From Pseudescherichia vulneris NBRC 102420 (GTDB taxonomy: Bacteria; Pseudomonadota; Gammaproteobacteria; Enterobacterales; Enterobacteriaceae): DNA of 64,000 nt. The translations under genes and the position numbers were made by a program. The stretch's first letter is position 1; every line of letters begins with the position of its first letter. The notes beneath the pieces were generated by a model. It ran no database searches, was not told the origin of the DNA, and saw nothing but the letters and a program-made list of their open reading frames with translations. The stretch covers positions 1 to 64,000 of the forward strand of contig NZ_BBMZ01000023.1 in assembly GCF_000759795.1 (NCBI RefSeq), in the 5' to 3' direction. Shown here piece by piece: positions 7,695 to 16,241 of this stretch.

Positions 7695-7898
7695 ATGGCA
7701 ACTACCAATCAGGCAGTACCAAACAGCGGGAAGGCAGTTCCAATGCGCAACCAGCGCACCGGCGCAGCTTGGCTCGTCTCGTTTAATCATATCGAAGGCA
7801 TGTACTGGCACGAGCCGCAGGGCAACCTGCGCCACATTCGCCGCCCGTATGCCGCCCGCAACATTGAGCCGCATCTGGTACCGGCGGGGACGCACTGA
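7695..7898 (+). CDS. Small phage early protein (67 aa)
   Basis: First gene of the rightward operon, about 75 bp after the pL-like promoter. It is basic, with a tract FNHIEGMYWHEPQGNL and no recognised domain. Its stop overlaps the ATG of the next gene by one base, so the two are probably coupled. A GTG directly before the ATG is an alternative start. The function is unknown; by position it could be an early host-takeover or kil-type protein, but nothing in the sequence shows this. Confidence 0.65.
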   Translation: MATTNQAVPNSGKAVPMRNQRTGAAWLVSFNHIEGMYWHEPQGNLRHIRRPYAARNIEPHLVPAGTH

Positions 7899-8095
7899 TG
7901 AATACGTTATTCGCGTTAGTGCTGACCGTGGGTATGACCAACGGCGATTTTCAGGATGCGGTGCTGGGTGTGTATGAAAACGAGCGCCAGTGTGAAGCGG
8001 CAGCCGTTGAGCAGCAGGTGGCAGGCAACTGTTATCCGGTGGAAAGAATTGTCCGCGCCGATGAAGTGCCGGCCGGTACCACCGTCCATTTATGA
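7898..8095 (+). CDS. DUF1482-like phage protein
   Basis: 65 residues. The N-terminus MNTLFALVLTVGMTNGDFQD is hydrophobic, with a single membrane or signal-like segment, and the rest contains two cysteines (QCEAA and GNCYPVE). This matches my recollection of the DUF1482 family found in the pL operons of lambdoid phages. No activity is known. It is coupled to the preceding gene by a one-base overlap and followed closely by the YdaE-like gene. Confidence 0.7.
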   Translation: MNTLFALVLTVGMTNGDFQDAVLGVYENERQCEAAAVEQQVAGNCYPVERIVRADEVPAGTTVHL

Positions 8096-8105
8096 GGAGT
8101 TGAAG

Positions 8106-8270
8106 ATGTGTAACTCGACCAAATGCTCGTACTGCCGCATGCCGATTGAGGAAGGGAAAGAAGTTAAAAACACCCTGCTCTTCATTCGCGGCGCGCAACT
8201 GGCCCGCGAGCAACGCGATTACTGTTCTGTTCGTTGCGCTTCGTACGACCAGATGGCCCACGAAAGCTAA
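8106..8270 (+). CDS. YdaE-like zinc-binding phage protein (54 aa)
   Basis: Short protein starting MCNSTKCSYCRMPIEEGKEV, with a C-x-x-C pair near the N-terminus and CSVRC near the C-terminus, a four-cysteine zinc-ribbon pattern. The N-terminus is essentially that of YdaE from the Rac prophage, whose function is unknown. A strong GAGGAG precedes the ATG. The position between the small early genes and recE matches Rac order. Confidence 0.82.
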   Translation: MCNSTKCSYCRMPIEEGKEVKNTLLFIRGAQLAREQRDYCSVRCASYDQMAHES

Positions 8271-8406
8271 CGTAAACCCGCGCAAGGCGGGATCTACGTC
8301 CGGTGCCACCGACCAAAGTACACCGGAATTTTTACCAAACCAAAACAACACCCAATGGGCGCTATCTCTGGCCCGGGGATCTTACATCCAAAAAAGAGGA
8401 TCCGAC

Positions 8407-11400
8407 ATGGAATTTTTCTACTTAATCAAAGCAACGCAGAAGTCAGGGAAACCTGACGGCGTTATCTGGTTCAGTGCCAAAACCGAAGCACGCGCCGCCC
8501 TGACGCTCGACGTTGAGCTGGAAGAAGCTGGCATCGAAACTGGTCGCGGTAAGGACTATGGCAAGCCGATCCGTACTGATTTCCCGGTGGTCAATGATCT
8601 GCCGGAAGAAAGTACTGTCGACTTCACCTGGTGCGATCGCTATACCCTGGACGACGATGGCCGCACGTGGTCACCGGTCCCGGGCGAAGCTGGCGCAGCT
8701 GCTGCGCCGGTAGTAAACGTGGAAACCCAGCCTACCCAGCCTGCCGCGACCAATGTGGATCTCCGCCCGCTGTCTCGCCTGCGTCTTATCCAGCGCCTCA
8801 TCGCGCACCTTATCCATGATACCGAGCTGGACCAGATCACTCTGGAGCAGCACATCGAGATCGGCTTTATGGAAGGCAACGGCGAGGGCTGTTTTGTTAA
8901 GGGATTGCTGCTGGCCATTGCAGACACCCCGGCAATCAAGGAGCTTTCCGCGCATGTGGAATGGAAGCTTATCAAAGCGGTTAAAGCTGTGTTCCCTCAG
9001 GATCATACTCACGAAGCCGAACGAATCGCCCACTTCGTTAAAGACTGGGTAGCGGCTGAAACCAGCGAACGCGCCCTGTTGGTGGAAGGCTGGCTCAGCG
9101 GCAAGCTGCCAGCCCCCCAAAAAAACGCCACCAGCATGCCAGTCGAATCAGCAGGATCCGCAGACATGGAGGATGAAAATGATTTCGGCAAGGATGACGG
9201 GTGGACTTCTATTCGTGAGCTCTCCTTGCCTCAGCAGATTGTTGCCGCGTGGATGTTTGACCAGCAGCACATTGACCCTCAGCAACTGAACGAAGTCAAA
9301 GAAGCGGTACAGGCTAACAACAGTGAAACCTTAAGCATTGTTGTTGCCGCGCTAACTGATCCGGCGGTAGTAAATCTTACTGGTGGGGTAACGGCAGGGG
9401 TGATCCGTGCAATCCGGCAGGTATGGCCAGAAGACTATCGCGACAACATGACTGCAGATCTGGTGAGACAGTTTACCTGCGCGTACACCACTGCCACAGA
9501 GGAGGGGCGAAACCATGTCGTTCAGTCATGGATCGAGAGCCAACAAGCTCTGATGGAAGACCCTGAAACCGCTGATGATGCCGCGTCTGGTCATCAGAAC
9601 TATTCATACAATCAGCGTGTGCTGGGAACCTGGTTATTCGGCCTGTTCAACGAGCTGAGCGCCGAACAGTCAACCGAGGTCACCCGTATCAGCCTGGACA
9701 TGGATGCTTCCTACCCGCAAAACGTGCTGCTGGCATGCCGCAATGAGCAGGTTCGCCAGCTACAGCATGTTTTCCCCGAAACCCTGGCAGATTTGTTTTC
9801 CGATACCCAGTCTGTCTGGCCAGTCGACGGCCCGGCACCGCAGCTGGCGCAGCTGGTCTCGTTCTTCAAAGAGTGGATCGACGCATATAACAACAATTCC
9901 TCTATCACAGCCCCGGGCAAAAAAATTGACCGTGATGGCGTCACTGCTAAGTGGCTCAAGAAAGCAGGCAAAACAGCCATCCAGCGCACTGACACTGGCA
10001 CCAATGCTGGCGGCGGGAACCCTACCGATCGCAATCCGGATCTGAAACATACGCTCGACACTCTCGATATTGAAATCGCGGCCGCCCTGCTGCCCATGGA
10101 TTACAACATCTACGAGATCCCGGGTGGCGTGCTACGCCGTGCGAAAGAAATCATCGCCAACAAAGAAGAACCCTGGAGCTCCTGGAGCACTCAGCTGCGC
10201 AAGACGCCGGGCATTCTGGACTTTTCCCGTGCTGCCATTTTCGTTCTGATCCGCAATGCGCCTGAAGGCATCCATAACGAGACTCCAAAGCTAATTAGCT
10301 ACATCGCGCAGAACGGCAAAGAAGTGGCGTTCATCCCTGATACAGGGAGCGACGACAGCGAAGCGCGCTGGCAGGCTGTTGAATCGCTGCTGATCCCCCC
10401 TGCTGCTGCGCCAGCTGAAGCTGCACAGCCCGAAGTTAAGAGCCTCGGCGGCGGCGTGTTCTCTATCGATGGTCTGCTGGGTGAAAAAACAAACCCGGTC
10501 ATCAAAACCCCCTCAAATGAAGTCGCAAAACAGGAAGTGGAGAGCGTCGTACATGTGCAGATGGAAGAGACTGACCCGGGCAAAGTCGAAGCTGGTGATG
10601 CAGTATCAGCGGTCGAAGGCGCTGATGCAGCTGCTGCGCAAGCAGGCGGTGTAAACCCGGCGGATATTCTCGCCGCCGCTGCCCCCGAACTGGCGAGCAA
10701 CGTTGCCGCTGATCTGGACCAGATTATCGAACCTCTGAACCAGGATGAGCCGGAATTACCTCAAACCGAACCGGAAACGCCAGTAATCGAACCAGAAGCG
10801 GACATTCCTGAGCCAGAGGCTGCCGCGCAACAGTGGCCAGCCTATTTTGAGCCGGGCCGTTATGAAGGGCTACCGAACGACGTTTACCACGCCGCGAATG
10901 GCATCAGCAGCACGATGGTGAAAGACGCCAGGGTTAGCCTGATGTACTTCAACGCCCGCCACGTCACTAAGACCATAGCGCGCGAACGTTCCAAAGTCCT
11001 GGATATGGGCAACCTGGTGCATGCGCTGGCGCTGCAGCCGGAGACACTGGCCGCCGAGTTCAGCATCGAGCCGGAGATCCCGGAAGGTGCGCTCACCACC
11101 ACGGCGACGATCCGCGCCAGCATCGACGAGTACAACGTCAGCCTGCCGCCGCAGCTGAGCGCTGATGATATCAAAGCACTGCTGGAGGCCCATAACGCCA
11201 CCCTGCCCGCGCCGCTGCCGCTGGGCGCAGCAGTAGACGAAACCGCAGAAAGCTATATGGCGCTGCCGGATGAGTTCCAGCGCATCGAGGCCGATAAGAA
11301 GCAGACCGCTGCAGCTATGAAGGCCTGCATCAAAGAGTACAACGCCACCCTGCCCGCTCCGGCGAAGACCAGCGGCAGCCGTGACGCGCTCCTCGAGCAG

Positions 11401-12126
11401 CTGGCGGTCGTTAATCCTGACCTGGTTGCACAGGAAGCGCAGAAGCCCGCGCCGCTTAAAGTGTCTGGTACCAAAGAGGATCTGATTCAGGCGCTCAAGG
11501 CGGTCCGCCCGGATGCCGTATTCGCCGACGAGCTGCTGGACGCCTGGCGCGAAAACCCGGAAGGCAAGGTGCTGGTAACGCGCCAGCAGCTGGAAACCGC
11601 GCTGGCTATCCAGAAAGCACTGCATGCGCACCCGACCGCCGGGAAGCTGCTGCAGCATCCTGATCGCGCCGTAGAGACCAGCTATTTCGGCATTGACGAA
11701 GAGACCGGGCTGGAAATCCGTGTGCGCCCTGACCTTGAGCTGGACGTGGATGGTGTCCGTATAGGTGCCGACCTTAAGTCGATCTCTATGTGGAACATCA
11801 AGCAGTCAGGTCTGCGGGCGAAGTTGCACCGTGAAATCATCGATCGCGATTACCACCTGAGTGCCGGTATGTACATGGAGACGGCAAGCCTCGACCAGTT
11901 CTTCTGGATCTTCGTCAATAAGGACGAGGATTACCACTGGATTGCCATCGTAGAGGCGTCCCAAGAGCTGGTAGAGCTGGGCATCCTTGAATACCGCACG
12001 ACCATGCGCGCCATCGCCAACGCTTTCGATACTGGCGAGTGGCCAGCGCCGATCACTAACGACTACACCGACGAACTCACCGATTACGATCTGCGCCGCC
12101 TCGAAGCGCTGCGCGACCAGGCATAA
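8407..12126 (+). CDS. recE: Exodeoxyribonuclease VIII, RecE-like, enlarged (1239 aa)
   Basis: 5'-3' double-strand exonuclease that produces 3' tails for RecT. The first ~90 residues match the RecE N-terminus (VVNDLPEESTVDFTWCDRY). Residues ~122-237, 273-385 and 401-525 look like three divergent copies of one ~110-residue helical module ending in a W-L/I motif. A conserved TNAGGGNPTDR block follows, then an acidic Pro/Glu linker (~660-810). The PD-(D/E)XK nuclease (~812-1239) contains RPDLELD and ADLKS. That domain also has three Y/H-N-x-(S/T)-L-P units near 908, 929 and 978. The ATG at 8407 has GAGGA upstream; the longer open frame from 8146 overlaps the ydaE-like gene. E. coli RecE has 866 residues, so this one is unusually long. 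Confidence 0.92.
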   Translation: MEFFYLIKATQKSGKPDGVIWFSAKTEARAALTLDVELEEAGIETGRGKDYGKPIRTDFPVVNDLPEESTVDFTWCDRYTLDDDGRTWSPVPGEAGAAAAPVVNVETQPTQPAATNVDLRPLSRLRLIQRLIAHLIHDTELDQITLEQHIEIGFMEGNGEGCFVKGLLLAIADTPAIKELSAHVEWKLIKAVKAVFPQDHTHEAERIAHFVKDWVAAETSERALLVEGWLSGKLPAPQKNATSMPVESAGSADMEDENDFGKDDGWTSIRELSLPQQIVAAWMFDQQHIDPQQLNEVKEAVQANNSETLSIVVAALTDPAVVNLTGGVTAGVIRAIRQVWPEDYRDNMTADLVRQFTCAYTTATEEGRNHVVQSWIESQQALMEDPETADDAASGHQNYSYNQRVLGTWLFGLFNELSAEQSTEVTRISLDMDASYPQNVLLACRNEQVRQLQHVFPETLADLFSDTQSVWPVDGPAPQLAQLVSFFKEWIDAYNNNSSITAPGKKIDRDGVTAKWLKKAGKTAIQRTDTGTNAGGGNPTDRNPDLKHTLDTLDIEIAAALLPMDYNIYEIPGGVLRRAKEIIANKEEPWSSWSTQLRKTPGILDFSRAAIFVLIRNAPEGIHNETPKLISYIAQNGKEVAFIPDTGSDDSEARWQAVESLLIPPAAAPAEAAQPEVKSLGGGVFSIDGLLGEKTNPVIKTPSNEVAKQEVESVVHVQMEETDPGKVEAGDAVSAVEGADAAAAQAGGVNPADILAAAAPELASNVAADLDQIIEPLNQDEPELPQTEPETPVIEPEADIPEPEAAAQQWPAYFEPGRYEGLPNDVYHAANGISSTMVKDARVSLMYFNARHVTKTIARERSKVLDMGNLVHALALQPETLAAEFSIEPEIPEGALTTTATIRASIDEYNVSLPPQLSADDIKALLEAHNATLPAPLPLGAAVDETAESYMALPDEFQRIEADKKQTAAAMKACIKEYNATLPAPAKTSGSRDALLEQLAVVNPDLVAQEAQKPAPLKVSGTKEDLIQALKAVRPDAVFADELLDAWRENPEGKVLVTRQQLETALAIQKALHAHPTAGKLLQHPDRAVETSYFGIDEETGLEIRVRPDLELDVDGVRIGADLKSISMWNIKQSGLRAKLHREIIDRDYHLSAGMYMETASLDQFFWIFVNKDEDYHWIAIVEASQELVELGILEYRTTMRAIANAFDTGEWPAPITNDYTDELTDYDLRRLEALRDQA

Positions 12127-12138
12127 GGGGAAATGACA

Positions 12139-13230
12139 ATGTCTACAGTAATTTCTAACACTGAAAATAAAACGCAGATGATCGACAACATTTCAATACT
12201 GACCAACGGCGAGTTGTTCGAGCGCCTCCGGACCTTATCGGCAGTCATGGCGAACAGCGGCGCGTTTGTACCAGAGCATTTTCGTGGCAAGCCTGACGCA
12301 TGCATGGCAGTGGTAATGCAAGCTGCTCGCTGGGGTATGGATCCATTCGCCGTGGCTCAGAAAACGTTCATCGTCGGGAATAGCGGCGTACTTGGTTATG
12401 AAGCTCAACTGGTCAACGCTGTTGTTACGAACATGTCTCCCACAAAGGGCCGTCTGCATTTTGAATGGTTTGGTGAATGGGAAAACATCGTTGGCCGGTT
12501 TGTTGAGAAAACTAATGGACAGGGAAAAAAATACATCGCGCCTGGCTGGAATCTGAAAGATGAGGCAGGTGTGGGTGTCCGCGTGTGGGCAACCATGAAA
12601 GGCGAGGACGAACCCCGTGAACTCGTTCTGATGTTGTCTCAGGCTCAGGTACGTAATTCAACACTTTGGGCAAGCGACCCCCGCCAGCAGCTGGCTTATC
12701 TGGGAGTTAAACGCTGGGCGCGCCTTTACTGTCCCGATGTGATTCTTGGTGTATACACCGCAGATGAAATCGAGGAGCGTCAGGAAAAAGTAATCAACCC
12801 GGCGCAGCAGCAGCGTGTCACTTTGGGCGAAATTACCCGCGGCGCTCCTGAGGCAACCACAAGCGCACAGGAATCCGGTACCAATATTGACGTGCTGGCC
12901 GACGAGTTCCGTGATCGCATCGAGGGTGCTCAGTCGGTGGACCAGGCCAAAGCCGTGCGGGTGGATATCGAAGCAGCCAAAGCCACTCTCGGATCGGCGC
13001 TATTCACTGAGCTGAAAAACAAAGCCGTTCGGCGCTACTACCTGGTCGATGCCCGCAACAAAGTAGAGGCGGCCATTAACTCCCTGCCCCAGTCCGGTGA
13101 GCCGGATGCTGCTGAGCAGTTTGCTAAAGCCGAGCAAACACTGGCTGCAGCCAAACGTAACCTTGGCGACGAGCTGTATAACCAGTTCGCCATTACCCTG
13201 GACGATATGAAGCCGGAATACGTGAGCTGA
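12139..13230 (+). CDS. recT: RecT-family single-strand annealing recombinase
   Basis: About 363 residues. It anneals RecE-generated 3' single strands in phage recombination. The RecT core is visible: AARWGMDPFAVAQKTFIV, GYEAQLVNAVV, GVRVWATMKG, and the WASDPRQQLAYLGVKRWARL block. The C-terminal third is an Ala/Glu-rich helical tail. It lies 12 bp after recE. The second ATG (12139) is favoured because AAGGGG sits eight bases upstream; the first (12133) is too close to it. Confidence 0.94.
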   Translation: MSTVISNTENKTQMIDNISILTNGELFERLRTLSAVMANSGAFVPEHFRGKPDACMAVVMQAARWGMDPFAVAQKTFIVGNSGVLGYEAQLVNAVVTNMSPTKGRLHFEWFGEWENIVGRFVEKTNGQGKKYIAPGWNLKDEAGVGVRVWATMKGEDEPRELVLMLSQAQVRNSTLWASDPRQQLAYLGVKRWARLYCPDVILGVYTADEIEERQEKVINPAQQQRVTLGEITRGAPEATTSAQESGTNIDVLADEFRDRIEGAQSVDQAKAVRVDIEAAKATLGSALFTELKNKAVRRYYLVDARNKVEAAINSLPQSGEPDAAEQFAKAEQTLAAAKRNLGDELYNQFAITLDDMKPEYVS

Positions 13231-13239
13231 TAAGGGAGG

Positions 13240-13259
13240 CGGGAGGGGCAACCCTCCCG
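13240..13259 (+). repeat. Perfect hairpin with GCAA tetraloop in the recT downstream leader
   Basis: An 8-bp perfect stem (GGGAGGG paired with CCCTCCC plus a closing C-G) is capped by GCAA, a GNRA-type tetraloop. There is no T-run, so it is not a simple terminator. It starts 10 bp after the recT stop and ends 8 bp before the next start codon, overlapping where the ribosome binding site should be. Confidence 0.65.
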
Positions 13260-13267
13260 GTAACAAG

Positions 13268-13444
13268 ATGAGCGAGAAACAAACCCGCTGGACCAATGAA
13301 GAGCTGAAGCTACTGCTAACCCACAATAACCAGCAAATCGTCGAGCAGACCGGCCGGTCGCTGACCGAAGTAGAGGACCGCCGACTGCTGGCGAATATAG
13401 AGCGGAACTGCTGGGACGTATTGGATCCGGAGCGTGCTGAATGA
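13268..13444 (+). CDS. Small phage protein (58 aa)
   Basis: Open frame beginning MSEKQTRWTNEELKLLLTHN. The pattern RWTNEELKLLL...NQQIVEQTGRSLTEVEDRR resembles a Myb/SANT-like or HTH fold (W-T-x-E-E-x-x-L-L), so DNA binding is a reasonable guess. The stop TGA overlaps the next ATG (ATGA), supporting that it is a real gene. A GNRA-capped hairpin precedes it and no strong ribosome binding site is visible, so translation may be structure-controlled. No named family was recognised. Confidence 0.72.
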   Translation: MSEKQTRWTNEELKLLLTHNNQQIVEQTGRSLTEVEDRRLLANIERNCWDVLDPERAE

Positions 13445-13683
13445 GGCTGATTAACCGAAGCAGGAAGGACTCCCCACTGGCGCGTCGGGCCTGTGACGCC
13501 GCACTGGCGAAGCATGTCGAGCGGTTCGGCGATTACGCCAGCCGTGCCACCCGTAGCGAATACACGGTGCAGGTGGACGGAGCCAAGATAAAGGTCGAGG
13601 TGGAAAACCGCAGCACCAGCTACGTGGCCACGGCGATCACCGGCGCACGACGTCTGCGCCGCCTGGCCGGTCGGATGTCTTGA
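13441..13683 (+). CDS. DUF4060-family phage protein
   Basis: 80-residue basic protein ([20 protein letters not shown], then FGDYASRA and [20 protein letters not shown]) matching my recollection of DUF4060, a family seen between recT and int in Enterobacterales prophages. The function is unknown. The start overlaps the stop of the previous gene by ATGA. The Arg-rich C-terminus could bind nucleic acid, but this is not shown. Confidence 0.75.
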   Translation: MRLINRSRKDSPLARRACDAALAKHVERFGDYASRATRSEYTVQVDGAKIKVEVENRSTSYVATAITGARRLRRLAGRMS

Positions 13684-13703
13684 TATCGAAATATCATCAA
13701 CGT

Positions 13704-13735
13704 GCGATCAGCATAGTTATACTCGTGCTGATCGC
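13704..13735 (+). promoter_or_regulatory. Inverted repeat enclosing a -10-like box upstream of xis
   Basis: A perfect 10-bp inverted repeat (GCGATCAGCA and TGCTGATCGC) is separated by 12 bp that contain TATACT (13718-13723). It ends 12 bp before the xis ATG. The geometry suggests an operator placed over a promoter for xis-int. No convincing -35 box is seen. Confidence 0.5.
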
Positions 13736-13747
13736 CAGGTACTGCAT

Positions 13748-13960
13748 ATGGCACAAGTAATTTTCAATGAAGAGTGGGTTGTTGAGGAAAGGCTCACTGC
13801 CAGAACGGGCCTCGATAACCGTCAGATCGAAAAATATCGTCAAGGGTGTTGGATTGAAGGCGTGCACTTTAAACGCGTCTCTCCATCAGGGGAAAAAACA
13901 TTGCGCGGCATTACCTGGTACAACTACCCCAAGATCAACCAAATGATTCAGGATGCATAG
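13748..13960 (+). CDS. xis: Excisionase, Rac XisR/YdaQ type
   Basis: 70-residue recombination directionality factor. The sequence [20 protein letters not shown], then [20 protein letters not shown] and a [14 protein letters not shown] tail, is nearly that of YdaQ/XisR of the E. coli Rac prophage (DUF1233). It should bind the arms of the attachment site and steer the integrase to excision. The stop lies two bases before the chosen int start, so the two are co-translated. Confidence 0.93.
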   Translation: MAQVIFNEEWVVEERLTARTGLDNRQIEKYRQGCWIEGVHFKRVSPSGEKTLRGITWYNYPKINQMIQDA

Positions 13961-13961
13961 G

Positions 13962-15200
13962 ATGTCAGATTTGCCCAAGGGCGTGGAGATAAGAGGTCAA
14001 AGCATCCGGATCTGGTTCATGTATAAAGGTAAGCGTTGTCGCGAAGTACTCAAGGGGTGGCTTGTCACCCCTGCAAATATCAAAAAAGCAGGTCAGCTGC
14101 GTATGCTGATCGTTAGCGAGATCAACCTCGGACAGTTCAATTACCGCTCGCGTTTTCCTGACTCTAAGCAGGCGCAAGCCGTACAAAAAACGCTCATTAT
14201 AAACACGTTTGGCGAGCTTGCTGATGCCTGGCTAAAAAATCGTGAAATTGAGCTCTGCGCAAACACGCTGCGTAAAACAGGCTCGCAGATATCAACGCTT
14301 AAAGTAGTCGTAGGCAAGAGCACAGTCATCAGGGAGATTAGCTATAACGATGTGCTTCGCTACCGCAGTGAGCTACTGCATGGCTCAACCCTGTATCCTC
14401 TGGACAGGCGCTCAAATAAAATCGGGCGCACTGTGCGTACGGTCGATAATTACATCTCTTTGCTTTGCTCTCTTCTGCGCTTTGCCTATAAGTCTGGATT
14501 TACTGAGAGCAAGGCATTTGAAGGCGTCAAGAAGCTACAGAAGAGCAACACCAAACCGGATCCTCTGATGCGAGAGGAATTTGCGAAGCTAATGTCAGCT
14601 TTGAGCGGCCAGAGCCATAATATGTGGAAGTTCGCGGTGTATTCCGGGCTCAGGCATGGTGAACTCGCCGCGCTTGCATGGGAAGATATCGATCTCAAGG
14701 CGGGTACGGTAAACGTCTCCAGGAACCTGAATACCCTGGGGATGTTTGGGCCACCCAAGACGCAGGCAGGCTTCCGGACACTGCAGCTTCTAACGCCAGC
14801 GCTGGACGCCCTGAAAGAACAAAAGAAGCTGACAGCCGGGTTTCCTGAAACAGAGATCGTTTTCTATCATCGAGAATACGGCCTGACGGAGAAGCAGCAA
14901 CTTCGTTTCGTTTTTATGCCCCGGCCAGCAAAGGGAAAGCAGAAGCCGTATTATTCATTGTCCAGTATCGGGTCAAGATGGAACGCCAGTGTAAAACGTG
15001 CTGGCATTCGTCGCCGTAATCCGTACCATACACGCCACACATTTGCATGTTGGCTTTTGTCCGCAGGCGCAAACCCGTCTTTTATAGCCAATCAGATGGG
15101 GCACGAAAACGCGCAGATGGTTTACGAAATATACGCGTCCTGGATTGAAGATCTGAACACTGAGCAGGTGGCCATGCTTAACGATAAGCTCGCGTTTTAA
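13962..15200 (+). CDS. int: Tyrosine-family integrase, Rac IntR type
   Basis: 412-residue site-specific recombinase. It has an N-terminal arm-binding domain (DLPKGVEIRGQSIRIWFMYK), a core-binding domain, and a catalytic domain with Arg in SGLRHGELAALAWED, H-x-x-R in YHTRHTF, the GHENAQMV histidine and the EIYASW tyrosine, so all key residues are present. Like the Rac integrase it lies next to ttcA. The ATG at 13962 gives an N-terminus similar to IntR; an upstream ATG at 13953 adds three residues and overlaps xis. The catalytic set is intact, so it is probably functional. Confidence 0.95.
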   Translation: MSDLPKGVEIRGQSIRIWFMYKGKRCREVLKGWLVTPANIKKAGQLRMLIVSEINLGQFNYRSRFPDSKQAQAVQKTLIINTFGELADAWLKNREIELCANTLRKTGSQISTLKVVVGKSTVIREISYNDVLRYRSELLHGSTLYPLDRRSNKIGRTVRTVDNYISLLCSLLRFAYKSGFTESKAFEGVKKLQKSNTKPDPLMREEFAKLMSALSGQSHNMWKFAVYSGLRHGELAALAWEDIDLKAGTVNVSRNLNTLGMFGPPKTQAGFRTLQLLTPALDALKEQKKLTAGFPETEIVFYHREYGLTEKQQLRFVFMPRPAKGKQKPYYSLSSIGSRWNASVKRAGIRRRNPYHTRHTFACWLLSAGANPSFIANQMGHENAQMVYEIYASWIEDLNTEQVAMLNDKLAF

Positions 15201-15248
15201 TTCGTTTTGTCCCGTCTATGCCCCATTGAAGATTTGAGTGATTAATAA

Positions 15249-16184
15249 ATGTCGCAAAATCAAGAAGTTAACAAGAAAGAGCAGTACAACTTAAACAAAT
15301 TGCAGAAGCGCCTGCGCCGTAACGTGGGCGAAGCCATTGCCGACTTCAATATGATTGAGGAAGGCGATCGCATTATGGTGTGCCTCTCCGGCGGTAAGGA
15401 CAGCTACACCATGCTGGAGATCCTGCGCAACCTGCAGCAGAGCGCGCCGGTTAACTTCTCGCTGGTGGCGGTAAACCTCGACCAGAAGCAGCCGGGCTTC
15501 CCGGAGCATATTCTGCCTGCCTATCTGGAGCAGCTGGGCGTCGAGTATAAGATTGTCGAAGAGAATACCTACGGCATCGTGAAAGAGAAGATCCCCGAGG
15601 GGAAAACCACCTGTTCACTCTGCTCACGCCTGCGTCGCGGCATTCTCTACCGCACCGCAACGGAGCTGGGCGCGACTAAAATCGCCCTCGGCCATCACCG
15701 CGACGACATCTTGCAGACGCTGTTCCTGAACATGTTCTACGGCGGGAAAATGAAAGGTATGCCGCCGAAGCTGATGAGCGATGACGGCAAGCATATTGTC
15801 ATCCGTCCCCTGGCCTACTGCCGTGAGAAGGACATTGAGCGTTTTGCCCAGGCCAAAGGCTATCCGATCATCCCTTGCAACCTGTGCGGCTCCCAGCCGA
15901 ACCTGCAGCGCCAGGTGATCGCCGACATGCTCCGCGACTGGGATAAGCGCTACCCAGGCCGCATCGAAACCATGTTTAGCGCCATGCAGAACGTGGTGCC
16001 GTCGCACCTGAGCGATATCTCGCTGTTTGACTTTAAAGGTATTACTCACGGTTCGGAAGTAGTGGACGGTGGCGATCTGGCGTTTGACCGTGAATCCATT
16101 CCTATGCAGCCTGCGGGCTGGCAGCCGGAAGAGGATGAGACGCCGCTGGATGCCCTGCGCCTCAACGTAGTGGAAGTGAAATAA
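15249..16184 (+). CDS. ttcA: tRNA 2-thiocytidine(32) synthetase TtcA
   Basis: 311-residue ATP- and Fe-S-dependent enzyme that thiolates C32 of certain tRNAs. The PP-loop SGGKDSYTM, the [10 protein letters not shown] cysteine pair and a further [12 protein letters not shown] cysteine are all present. The length matches E. coli. Codons 9-17 (KKEQYNLNK) coincide with the Rac attachment core, so the first eight codons and everything upstream come from the prophage side. The protein is intact. No terminator was seen between int and ttcA, so phage transcripts could read through. Confidence 0.97.
   Translation: MSQNQEVNKKEQYNLNKLQKRLRRNVGEAIADFNMIEEGDRIMVCLSGGKDSYTMLEILRNLQQSAPVNFSLVAVNLDQKQPGFPEHILPAYLEQLGVEYKIVEENTYGIVKEKIPEGKTTCSLCSRLRRGILYRTATELGATKIALGHHRDDILQTLFLNMFYGGKMKGMPPKLMSDDGKHIVIRPLAYCREKDIERFAQAKGYPIIPCNLCGSQPNLQRQVIADMLRDWDKRYPGRIETMFSAMQNVVPSHLSDISLFDFKGITHGSEVVDGGDLAFDRESIPMQPAGWQPEEDETPLDALRLNVVEVK
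15273..15299 (+). other. Prophage attachment site core (Rac-type att within ttcA)
   Basis: These bases encode KKEQYNLNK of TtcA. The Rac att core is about 26 bp and lies in the same codons of E. coli ttcA. Here the integrase gene ends 73 bp before it. The partner site is outside the window, so the exact core length cannot be set. Confidence 0.75.
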
Positions 16185-16190
16185 TACGAT

Positions 16191-16226
16191 GGCTCTCCGG
16201 TAGACGATCGCCGGAGAGCCTGATTT
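16191..16226. terminator. Stem-loop between convergent ttcA and dbpA
   Basis: A 10-bp perfect stem (GGCTCTCCGG with CCGGAGAGCC) around a 10-nt loop sits between the two convergent genes. The following T-run on the plus strand is weak (TGATTT). It is probably a shared terminator. Confidence 0.6.
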
Positions 16227-16241
16227 CTGCCCTTCTCTGCC

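Larger units (their letters stand above)
1..15272. mobile_element. Rac-type lambdoid prophage, early half (left part outside window)
   Basis: Seen: a contiguous phage early region. The minus-strand replication operon (cro/ydaS-like, ydaT-like, O, P and accessory genes ending in a DNA methyltransferase) diverges from a plus-strand recombination operon (small genes, recE, recT, DUF4060, xis, int). The integrase abuts ttcA, the known integration target of the E. coli Rac prophage, and xis and int are of the Rac YdaQ/IntR type. Late genes, lysis genes and the other attachment site are not in the window, so completeness cannot be judged. No inactivating frameshift was noticed in the genes that are present. 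Confidence 0.93.

Noticed and set aside
10870..11658. 262-codon open frame antisense to recE
   Set aside because: It lies opposite the recE nuclease domain, where high GC at third codon positions leaves the antisense frame open. No ribosome binding site and no recognisable protein.
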